Assembly (NCBI GenBank): GCA_034408875.1
Contig: JAWXCJ010000040.1
Span: 1 to 10,484, forward strand
Origin: JANNHK01 sp034408875
Lineage (GTDB): Bacteria; Actinomycetota; Acidimicrobiia; IMCC26256; PALSA-610
Reading direction: 5' to 3'
Length of the DNA stretch: 10,484 nt
The notes beneath the pieces were generated by a model. That model did no database searches and was not told the origin of the DNA. It was given only the letters and a program-made list of their open reading frames with translations. Positions 1 to 5,462 of this stretch are shown here, piece by piece. The translations under genes and the position numbers were made by a program. The first letter of the stretch is position 1, and every line of letters begins with the position of its first letter.

Positions 1-99
1 ACATGGCTCCCTCGCTGCGCCGTCCGTGGCTCCGCTGCGTCCGCACGGTCAACATGGCTCCCTCGCTGCGCCGTCCGTGGCTCCGCTGCGTCCGCACGG
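1..99. repeat. 51-bp direct tandem repeat, two copies, cut by the left edge
   Basis: Bases 1-48 and 52-99 are identical, so the period is 51 bp with a 3-base joint. The unit also contains a degenerate internal duplication: GCTCC, GCTGCG and TCCG occur in the same order at 6-26 and again at 29-43. The array starts at the window edge, so its true copy number is unknown. The period is a multiple of three and the plus strand stays open through it into the following gene. However, the reading has no ribosome binding site and gives an Arg/Trp-rich peptide, so coding is unlikely. There are no spacers as in CRISPR. The role is unknown; a variable-number intergenic repeat is the simplest reading. Confidence 0.85.
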
Positions 100-160
100 C
101 CTCGATTCTGGCCCGGGGCGCCGCGATCGCGCCGCCCCCCACAAATTCCCTGAGACAATA

Positions 161-190
161 TGGACAATGGCCCCCGTATCTGACTAAAGT
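161..190 (+). promoter_or_regulatory. Putative promoter of the Cys-rich lipoprotein gene
   Basis: TGGACA at 161-166 is separated by 18 bp from TAAAGT at 185-190, which fits the TANNNT -10 form. The same TGGACA/18-bp arrangement occurs before the ArsR gene at the right end of the window. Transcription would begin near 197, giving a leader of about 34 bases that includes the purine-rich ribosome binding site AAGGACGAG at 221-229. The rest of 100-230 shows no gene. Confidence 0.45.
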
Positions 191-230
191 GCCTGATTCG
201 GAGTCGCGTACCGCCCATGGAAGGACGAGC

Positions 231-1355
231 ATGAGGTCTCCGAAGCGCGCCATCGTGGCGATCATCGCTGTCGTGCTGGGCGCGGCAAGCCTCACGGGCT
301 GCCTCTCACCCCCGGTCGAGGTCGGGGCCGGTGCGTATTGCTCCGGCAAGTCCTTCACCGGCGAACACACAAGGACGGTCCCGAATATCGGCAGGTTGAC
401 GTTCCGGTCGCGGATCTGCATGAACAACCTGACCTGGACCTTCAGCCGGGACGGTTCCGTCTGCACGGCACCCAACGGCTACACGTCCACGCCCCGCGTG
501 AGCGCAACCGGGCTTGGCTACGGCGGGCCGTTCTCGACGTACACGGCGACGCTGCGAGCATCGTGCGAGTTCGAGAACGGCACCATCGCCGAGACCCACC
601 GGCACTCCCTCACGGGTGTCGTGGAAGTGCACACGTACTGCTACACGACCTTCTGTGCGGACGGGGCCGAGCAACTTCCGCCGGCTCGGGGCGGCACCAC
701 TCCTCCTCCGACGACACCGACGACACCGCCGGCACCTCGGCACGTCTCGGGCTCCATCGTGCCGGTGTCGATGAACGTACAACTGAAGCTGAACGGCGCG
801 GCGATCGCCACGAGCAACGGCGCGTTCAACAAACCCCTCCCGAACGCGTTCCCGACCCAGAACTCGCTGACGCTCACCGCGCCGGCCGGCTACAGCGTCT
901 TCTACACGGCGTGCTCCAACCGGACCAACTGTCACGACTCCAAGACTCCGACGCTCGGCGACACGGCGACGGCAAATCCCGATGACGGCGGGTACCTCGA
1001 CGTGAAGTGGTACGTCCGGCGGAACGGAACCATCCAGGGTTTCAAGATGATCGAACACGTCGGTGGGTCGGTGGGAATGCCGGCCGTGGTCGCCATGAAG
1101 ATCTGGCTCGACGGGAACCTCGTTGCGGGCAACGTCAACCCGTACGTCCTCTCGAACATCTCCCCGGGCCGGCACAAGATTCGGGCCGAACGGCCCGCGG
1201 GCTGGGACCTCGGCTACACGCTCTGTTACAACAGCATCAGTTGCCACGCCGACTGGCCCCACGGGTGGATCTACCCACCGTCCAACAACGAGGTGACGAT
1301 CGACGTCCCTGTGGGCGGCTTCGTCGACCTGTACTGGCACTACTACCAGCAGTAG
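231..1355 (+). CDS. Secreted Cys-rich lipoprotein with a duplicated C-terminal domain, function unknown
   Basis: The predicted protein has 374 residues. The ATG at 231 is chosen because AAGGACGAG lies just before it and the first 24 residues form a lipoprotein signal: basic start, hydrophobic core, lipobox LTGC with C24 as the lipid-modified cysteine. Translation could stay open upstream through the repeat, but that would bury the signal peptide. After C24 comes a domain with six cysteines (C37, C63, C78, C112, C137, C142), then a Thr/Pro linker around residues 155-169. Two similar modules follow. Each contains PAG-x4-YT-x-C-x-N-x3-CH (218-235 and 322-339) followed by a GG...D..W segment. I do not recognise the family. 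The even cysteine count and export signal suggest disulfide-stabilised extracytoplasmic modules, possibly for binding or adhesion; that part is inference. It is followed 26 bp later by the SDR gene. Confidence 0.85.
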   Translation: MRSPKRAIVAIIAVVLGAASLTGCLSPPVEVGAGAYCSGKSFTGEHTRTVPNIGRLTFRSRICMNNLTWTFSRDGSVCTAPNGYTSTPRVSATGLGYGGPFSTYTATLRASCEFENGTIAETHRHSLTGVVEVHTYCYTTFCADGAEQLPPARGGTTPPPTTPTTPPAPRHVSGSIVPVSMNVQLKLNGAAIATSNGAFNKPLPNAFPTQNSLTLTAPAGYSVFYTACSNRTNCHDSKTPTLGDTATANPDDGGYLDVKWYVRRNGTIQGFKMIEHVGGSVGMPAVVAMKIWLDGNLVAGNVNPYVLSNISPGRHKIRAERPAGWDLGYTLCYNSISCHADWPHGWIYPPSNNEVTIDVPVGGFVDLYWHYYQQ

Positions 1356-1368
1356 CGCGGGCGGCGAC

Positions 1369-1374
1369 TACGTT
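1369..1374 (+). promoter_or_regulatory. -10 box of a leaderless start for the SDR gene
   Basis: TACGTT fits TANNNT and sits 7 bases before the ATG at 1382, where no Shine-Dalgarno sequence is present. This spacing puts the transcription start at or beside the A of the ATG. The same CTACGTTCGCCG string precedes the lipoprotein gene at 9207. No convincing -35 hexamer is visible. Confidence 0.45.
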
Positions 1375-1381
1375 CGCCGCC

Positions 1382-2146
1382 ATGTCATCGCTTGCGGGAA
1401 CTTCGGCACTGGTCACCGGCGGCGCGTCGGGGATGGGTGAGGCGACGGCGCGCGCCCTCGCTGCGGAGGGCGCGCAGGTCGTGGTCGTCGACCGCGACGC
1501 CGCGAAGGGACAGGTCGTCGCGTCGGACATTGGTGGGCTCTTCGCCCAAGCCGATGTCACGAGCGACGACGAAATGAAAGCCGCGGTCGCGGCTGCGGTC
1601 GAGCTCGCGCCGCTGCGCACGTGCATCCACTGCGCGGGCATCGGGTGGGCGCAGCGCACGATCAACCGCGACGGTGCGCCCCACGACCTCGAGACGTTCC
1701 GCAAGGTGGTCGACATCAACTTGGTCGGCACGTTCAACGTGTTGCGCCTCGCAGCCTCGGCCATGAACGGCAACGAACCCGACGCCGACGGCGCCCGCGG
1801 CGTCATCGTCAACACCGCGTCGGTCGCGGCGTACGACGGCCAGATCGGTCAGGCCGCGTACTCGGCGTCGAAGGGCGGCGTCGTGGCGCTCACCCTCACT
1901 GCGGCCCGCGACCTGGCCGCGGCCGGGATTCGGGTGTGCACGGTCGCGCCCGGCCTCATCGACACTCCCCTGCTCGGGACCCTGCCCGACGCGGCCCGCG
2001 ACGCCCTTTCGCAAACGGTGCTGTTCCCGAAGCGGCTCGGCACCGCCGCCGATTTTGCATCGCTCGTGCTCGAGATCGTGCGCAACCCCTACCTCAACGG
2101 CGAGGTGATCCGCCTCGACGCCGGGATCAGGATGGCGCCGAAGTAG
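1382..2146 (+). CDS. Short-chain dehydrogenase, type-2 3-hydroxyacyl-CoA dehydrogenase (HSD10) like
   Basis: This is a 254-residue classical SDR, the usual length. The Rossmann nucleotide-binding motif TGGASGMG is at 12-19. D37 at the end of the second beta strand favours NAD(H) over NADP(H). The catalytic tetrad is N113, S147, Y160 and K164 (Y-x3-K within AAYSASKGG). Residues 137-166 and the C-terminus (NPYLNGEVIRLDAGIRM) closely resemble the human HSD17B10 / 3-hydroxy-2-methylbutyryl-CoA dehydrogenase group as I remember it. That group oxidises 3-hydroxyacyl-CoAs in the beta-oxidation of branched acyl chains and also acts on hydroxysteroids. The usual N-x-A-G segment reads HCAG (83-86). It is a soluble cytoplasmic enzyme. 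A steroid or lipid role fits the CYP142-like gene downstream, but the exact substrate cannot be read from sequence. Confidence 0.9.
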   Translation: MSSLAGTSALVTGGASGMGEATARALAAEGAQVVVVDRDAAKGQVVASDIGGLFAQADVTSDDEMKAAVAAAVELAPLRTCIHCAGIGWAQRTINRDGAPHDLETFRKVVDINLVGTFNVLRLAASAMNGNEPDADGARGVIVNTASVAAYDGQIGQAAYSASKGGVVALTLTAARDLAAAGIRVCTVAPGLIDTPLLGTLPDAARDALSQTVLFPKRLGTAADFASLVLEIVRNPYLNGEVIRLDAGIRMAPK

Positions 2147-2152
2147 TCACCT

Positions 2153-2208
2153 TCGACCGACCGATTGTCCGCGCCGTAAGGTCGCGGCAACGTTCGACCA
2201 ACCGGAGG
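2153..2208 (+). promoter_or_regulatory. Putative promoter and ribosome binding site of the OsmC gene
   Basis: In the 70-bp gap after the SDR gene, TCGACC (2153-2158) and TAAGGT (2177-2182) are 18 bp apart and could be -35 and -10 elements; the -35 is a weak match. GGAGG at 2204-2208 lies 8 bases before the ATG at 2217. This would start the OsmC-P450-NTF2-EncFtn transcription unit. Read-through from the SDR gene is also possible. Confidence 0.4.
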
Positions 2209-2216
2209 TACCCGTC

Positions 2217-2642
2217 ATGGCGACAACCCGCCGAGCCAGCACGCATTGGGAAGGGTCACTGATCGAAGGGGGCGGACACGTCACCCTCGAGTCCTCGGGA
2301 CTCGGGACCTACGACGTGACGTGGGCGTCGCGGGCGAACGATCCGGAGGGCCGGACCAGTCCCGAGGAACTCATCGCCGCCGCGCATTCGTCGTGCTTCT
2401 CGATGGCGTTCTCGAACGCGCTCGCCAAGGCCGGCCACGCACCCGAGTCGCTCGACACCACTGCCGACGTGACCTTCCAGCCGGGTGAGGGCATCACCGG
2501 CATCCATCTGACGACGCGGGGCACGGTGCCCGGTTTGAGCAAAGAGCAGTTCGACGAGATGGCCGCGGACGCCAAGGCGAACTGCCCGGTGAGCAAGGCG
2601 CTGACCGGTACGACCATCACGCTCGACGCGCAACTGAACTGA
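2217..2642 (+). CDS. osmC: OsmC-family organic hydroperoxide reductase (peroxiredoxin)
   Basis: The 141-residue protein has the usual length and layout of OsmC. OsmC/Ohr proteins reduce organic hydroperoxides in the cytoplasm with a pair of cysteines, as homodimers. The peroxidatic cysteine is C60 in the signature SPEELIAAAHSSCFSMAFS (48-66), and the resolving cysteine is C123 in NCPVSKAL. R39 is the likely partner arginine. The SPEELI/AHSSC form and the lower pair in NCPVS fit the OsmC rather than the Ohr branch, although the two are close. The start is fixed by GGAGG 8 bases upstream. The stop lies 5 bases before the P450 start, so the two are almost certainly cotranscribed. The neighbourhood suggests removal of lipid or P450-derived peroxides, which is inference. 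Confidence 0.92.
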   Translation: MATTRRASTHWEGSLIEGGGHVTLESSGLGTYDVTWASRANDPEGRTSPEELIAAAHSSCFSMAFSNALAKAGHAPESLDTTADVTFQPGEGITGIHLTTRGTVPGLSKEQFDEMAADAKANCPVSKALTGTTITLDAQLN

Positions 2643-2647
2643 ACGCC

Positions 2648-3859
2648 GTGCACCCCACGCGTGACGACATCGACCTGGTCGACGGGAACTTCTACGTCGA
2701 CGACCCGCACGAGAAGTACACGTGGATGCGTGAACACGCGCCCGTCTTCTTCGACGCGAAGAACGGCGTGTGGGGCCTCGCCAGCTACGGCGCCGTGCTC
2801 GGCGCGTCGAAGGACCCGGCGACGTTCTCGAACGCGGGTGGCATACGGCCCGAGACACCGGCGCTGCCGATGATGATCGACAAGGACGACCCCGAGCACC
2901 TCCGCCGCCGCAAGCTCGTGAACCGGGGGTTCACGCCCCGGCGGGTGCGCGACAGCGAAGCCCGCCTGCGCGATGTCTGCGACGCGATCATCGACCAGGT
3001 GTGCGAGCGGGGCGAGTGCGACTTCGTCAACGACATCGCGGCGCCGCTGCCGATGGTGGTCATCGGCGACATGCTCGGTGTCGAACCCGAGGATCGCGAC
3101 GACCTCCTGCGCTGGTCCGACGACATGGTGAGCGCGAGCGGCAGCAACGACGAGGCCGCGATGGTCGGCGCGATGAACGCCATGATCGAGTATCAGGGGT
3201 ACGCCGAGCGGGTCATCGCGCAGCGGCGGGACACGCCGACCGACGATCTCATGAGCATTCTCGTGCACGCCGAAGTCGACGGCGACCGCCTCAGCCACGA
3301 CGACCTCGTGTACGAGTCGCTGCTGATCCTCATCGGGGGCGACGAGACCACGCGCCACGTCATCAGCGGCGGGATGGAACAGCTGCTGTTGCACCCCGAC
3401 CAGCGCGCCCTGCTCGCCGCCGATCGCGACAAGATCCCCGTCGCGGTCGAAGAGATGCTGCGCTGGGTGACCCCGATCAAGAACATGTGCCGCACAGTCA
3501 CGCACGACGTCGAGTTCCTCGGTCAGGAGCTCCACGAAGGCGAGAAGTGCATGCTGCTGTACGAGTCGGCCAACCGCGACGAGCAGAAGTTCGTCGACCC
3601 GTTCCGCTTCGACGGGGAGCGCAACCCCAACGAGCACGTCGCGTTCGGGTTCGGCAGCCACTTCTGTCTCGGCAACAGCCTGGCCCGGCTCGAGCTGCGC
3701 GTGATGTTCGAGCAGGTGCTGGCGCGCCTTCCCGACATCGAACTCGCGGCCGACTCGGCGTCACTCCCGCGCCGGCGCGCCAACTTCATCAGCGGCCTGG
3801 AGTCGATGCCGGTGACGTTCTCGCCCTCGGCCCCGCTGAACCGGAGCACCCTCTCGTGA
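2648..3859 (+). CDS. cyp142: Cytochrome P450, CYP142-like (steroid side-chain oxidase)
   Basis: The 403-residue protein is a complete soluble bacterial P450. The I-helix oxygen-activation motif is GGDETT (230-235), the K-helix ExxR is E269-R272, and the heme loop FGFGSHFCLG (333-342) carries the thiolate ligand C340. Several stretches (DGNFY, FSNAGGIRP, ALPMMID, RRKLVN-GFT, ECDFV, LPM-VIGDMLGV, FISGLESMPV) match mycobacterial CYP142 as I remember it. That enzyme hydroxylates and oxidises the terminal C26/C27 carbon of cholesterol or cholest-4-en-3-one to start side-chain degradation, using ferredoxin. The start is GTG at 2648, 5 bases after the OsmC stop, with no Shine-Dalgarno site, so translational coupling is likely; the N-terminus aligns with the CYP142 start. 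The stop overlaps the next gene in GTGA. No ferredoxin or reductase gene is in the window. The substrate class is likely a sterol or long branched lipid, but not proven. Confidence 0.9.
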   Translation: MHPTRDDIDLVDGNFYVDDPHEKYTWMREHAPVFFDAKNGVWGLASYGAVLGASKDPATFSNAGGIRPETPALPMMIDKDDPEHLRRRKLVNRGFTPRRVRDSEARLRDVCDAIIDQVCERGECDFVNDIAAPLPMVVIGDMLGVEPEDRDDLLRWSDDMVSASGSNDEAAMVGAMNAMIEYQGYAERVIAQRRDTPTDDLMSILVHAEVDGDRLSHDDLVYESLLILIGGDETTRHVISGGMEQLLLHPDQRALLAADRDKIPVAVEEMLRWVTPIKNMCRTVTHDVEFLGQELHEGEKCMLLYESANRDEQKFVDPFRFDGERNPNEHVAFGFGSHFCLGNSLARLELRVMFEQVLARLPDIELAADSASLPRRRANFISGLESMPVTFSPSAPLNRSTLS

Positions 3860-4281
3860 GCAACACCAACACGAACCGCGTCGCCCGGTTCTGGACCGAC
3901 CTGTACCGCCGCGAGTGGGACACGGTCGCCTCGTACTTCGGCCCCGACAGCGAGTACACCGACGTGCCGACCCCGGCCGACGACGTCGCCCGCGGACCCG
4001 AACAGATCGTCCGGCGCCTCCGCATCGGCCTCGACCCGCTCTCGGGGATCGGTCACGACGTCCTGACCGTCGTGGCCCAAGGCGACAACGTCGTCACCGA
4101 GCACGTCGAACACTGGGAATGGAATACGGGTGAACGGGTATCACTTCCGTTCATGTCGATGCAGCAGCTGCGCGACGGGAAGATCGTGCGCTGGTGGGAC
4201 TACTGGGACCTCGGCACACTCATGGGCGGCGCGCCGCAGTGGTGGATCGAGCACATCATGAGCCAATCAACCGCCGACTGA
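3856..4281 (+). CDS. NTF2-like / limonene-1,2-epoxide hydrolase-fold protein
   Basis: The 141-residue protein is translated from a GTG overlapping the P450 stop by 4 bases (GTGA), a sign of translational coupling. Its pattern matches the SnoaL/NTF2-like cone fold, closest in layout to limonene-1,2-epoxide hydrolase. An SEYTDVPTP strand (32-40), a TEHVEHWEW strand (81-89) and a LRDGKIVRWWDYWDL ending (105-119) line up with LEH segments MYQNMP, TERVD and WRDYFDL. On that alignment, from memory, the LEH residues Tyr/Asn become Y34/D36, the Arg-Asp pair becomes H83/E85, and the last Asp is D115. The catalytic set is therefore altered: it could be an epoxide hydrolase with a changed centre, a steroid isomerase or hydratase, or a binding protein. 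Mycobacterial EphG (Rv2740), of this fold, acts on cholesterol-5,6-oxide, which would suit the P450 partner. The exact reaction is unknown. Confidence 0.8.
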   Translation: MSNTNTNRVARFWTDLYRREWDTVASYFGPDSEYTDVPTPADDVARGPEQIVRRLRIGLDPLSGIGHDVLTVVAQGDNVVTEHVEHWEWNTGERVSLPFMSMQQLRDGKIVRWWDYWDLGTLMGGAPQWWIEHIMSQSTAD

Positions 4282-4308
4282 CGCAGTAGCAACCGGAGGA
4301 ACGAACGC

Positions 4309-4617
4309 ATGGGAGAGCACGCGGGTTACCACGAGCCGCTGGAGTCGCTGAGCGACGCGGTGATGGATCGCCACCGCGCGATCGTGTCGCTCCAGGAAGA
4401 ACTCGAAGCCGTCGACTGGTACGACCAGCGGGCCGCGGCCACCAAGGACGACTCGTTGCGCGCCGTCCTCGAGCACAACCGCGACGAAGAGAAGGAACAC
4501 GCGGCGATGACGCTCGAATGGCTCCGGCGTCAGGACCCGAAGTGGGACCAGATGCTGCGCACGTACCTCTTCACCGCCGCCCCGATCACCGAGATCGAGG
4601 AAACAGAAACCGACTAG
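4309..4617 (+). CDS. Encapsulated-ferritin family protein (EncFtn), lacking a cargo tail
   Basis: The 102-residue, strongly helical protein closely resembles the Rhodospirillum rubrum EncFtn as I remember it: HRAIVSLQEELEAVDWYDQR (22-41), then HNRDEEKEHAAM (56-67) and a TYLFTAAPIT end. EncFtn forms an annular decamer that oxidises Fe(II) at subunit interfaces and is normally packed inside an encapsulin nanocompartment, which stores the iron. The R. rubrum ferroxidase residues E32, Y39, E62 and H65 correspond to E31, Y38, E61 and H64, and the entry-site glutamates to E30 and E33, all present. The chain ends soon after the helical core (IEETETD). It has no C-terminal extension with the Gly-Ser-Leu-type encapsulin-binding peptide, and no shell gene is in this window. 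GGAGG (4296-4300 region) lies about 8 bases before the ATG. The 27-bp gap to the NTF2-like gene suggests the same operon. Confidence 0.9.
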   Translation: MGEHAGYHEPLESLSDAVMDRHRAIVSLQEELEAVDWYDQRAAATKDDSLRAVLEHNRDEEKEHAAMTLEWLRRQDPKWDQMLRTYLFTAAPITEIEETETD

Positions 4618-4625
4618 CGCGCTAG
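4614..4625. repeat. 12-bp perfect palindrome holding two convergent stop codons
   Basis: CTAGCGCGCTAG contains the TAG stop of EncFtn on the plus strand (4615-4617) and the TAG stop of the PAP2 gene on the minus strand (4622-4624). A perfect palindrome with a 4-base stem around CGCG is too short for a good intrinsic terminator and has no T tract. It may simply reflect economical gene packing. Confidence 0.6.
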
Positions 4626-5389
4626 ACGAGCTCGCGTTCGCGGAAGCGGGTTTCGGCGTGCACGTGGGCGTGCGCCGCGGCGCAGCCCGTCAGACCGTGG
4701 GCCCGGTGCATGACCCACTCGATGCCGAGCAGGAAGATGGCACCGAGGAGGAGTCCGCCGACGACGTCGGAGACCCAGTGCACACCGAGGTACACGCGGC
4801 TCATGCCGATCCCGACGATCATGCACGCCGAGAGGACAACGGTCGCCCACCACACCGCGCGCCGGGTCGTGAAGAGCCCGACGACAACGGGCAGCATTCC
4901 CCAGAGCGCGATTGCCGCCATGGGGTGGCCGCTCGGGAACGAGTAGCCCACACCGTTGACCATGCGGTCGAGGTTGGGCCGGTCACGGTTCACCAGTTCT
5001 TTGAACGTGAACTCGAGGAGCGGACGGGCGAGCATCGCCACGAGGATCGCGATCGCAACGGCCCGACACCGGCGCCAGGTCAGCAAGGTCAGCAGCGATC
5101 CGACCGAGAGCACGACGATCGTCGATCCGAACCGCGAGACGGTGAGGAACACCGTGTCGAGGGTGCCGTTGCGATTCGATTCGATGAACTTCTGGATCGG
5201 CTTGTCCCATTGCATCAACAACCACGCGTTGGAGATCGCGGCCGACGCTGCGAGAAAGCCGAAGGCCGCGATGACCCCGATGAGCAAGCGGCGGCGGTCG
5301 GCGAAAAAGCTCGCCGGTGTCGCCGGGGGGTCGAGGTGCAGGCACGGCGGCGGTGCAAGCACCGTGGGGGGTACAGACATCGGCTCCAT
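4622..5389 (-). CDS. PAP2-superfamily membrane phosphatase
   Basis: The 255-residue integral membrane protein carries the three PAP2 / acid phosphatase signatures in order: K130-x6-R137-P138, P152-S-G-H155, and S197-R198-x5-H204-x3-D208. H155 and H204 are the expected catalytic histidines, the latter forming the phospho-enzyme, with D208 assisting. Hydrophobic segments lie near 35-58, 80-103, 110-128, 158-174, 180-196 and 207-225, so about six membrane spans with the active site on the outer face. Family members dephosphorylate lipids such as phosphatidic acid, phosphatidylglycerol phosphate or undecaprenyl pyrophosphate; the exact substrate cannot be read. The ATG at 5389 has GAGGG 6 bases upstream; an in-frame ATG at 5380 is the alternative. 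The C-terminus is His-rich (HAHVH) before an acidic/basic tail. The gene could be cotranscribed with the methyltransferase gene 73 bp upstream. Confidence 0.88.
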   Translation of the reverse strand: MEPMSVPPTVLAPPPCLHLDPPATPASFFADRRRLLIGVIAAFGFLAASAAISNAWLLMQWDKPIQKFIESNRNGTLDTVFLTVSRFGSTIVVLSVGSLLTLLTWRRCRAVAIAILVAMLARPLLEFTFKELVNRDRPNLDRMVNGVGYSFPSGHPMAAIALWGMLPVVVGLFTTRRAVWWATVVLSACMIVGIGMSRVYLGVHWVSDVVGGLLLGAIFLLGIEWVMHRAHGLTGCAAAHAHVHAETRFRERELV

Positions 5390-5462
5390 TACCTACCCTC
5401 ATCGGCGTTGCGCATCACTCGGGCAAGTCATTTCCCGCTCATGCAACCGGACGACAGGCCTC

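Noticed and set aside
1..99. CRISPR-like array
   Set aside because: The copies are directly adjacent with only 3 bases between them, so there are no spacers.
3..230. N-terminal extension of the first lipoprotein through the tandem repeat
   Set aside because: It has no ribosome binding site, is Arg/Trp-rich repeat peptide, and would place the clear lipoprotein signal peptide inside the protein. ATG 231 with AAGGACGAG is better.
306..1340. Long minus-strand open frame opposite the first lipoprotein
   Set aside because: It is a shadow produced by GC-biased codons: Arg/Val/Asp-rich translation, no start signal and no recognisable motif, while the plus strand has a signal peptide and domain repeats.
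2309..3661. 450-codon minus-strand open frame opposite OsmC and the P450
   Set aside because: Both plus-strand genes carry full family motifs. The antisense translation is low-complexity Val/Asp/Arg/His.
4614..4625. Intrinsic terminator between EncFtn and PAP2 genes
   Set aside because: The palindrome gives only a 4-bp stem around CGCG and no T run follows on either strand.
5390..5462. Promoter for PAP2 in the gap downstream of the methyltransferase gene
   Set aside because: TTGCAT and TTGCCC occur on the minus strand, but no TANNNT box lies at a proper distance. Only the GAGGG ribosome binding site is convincing.
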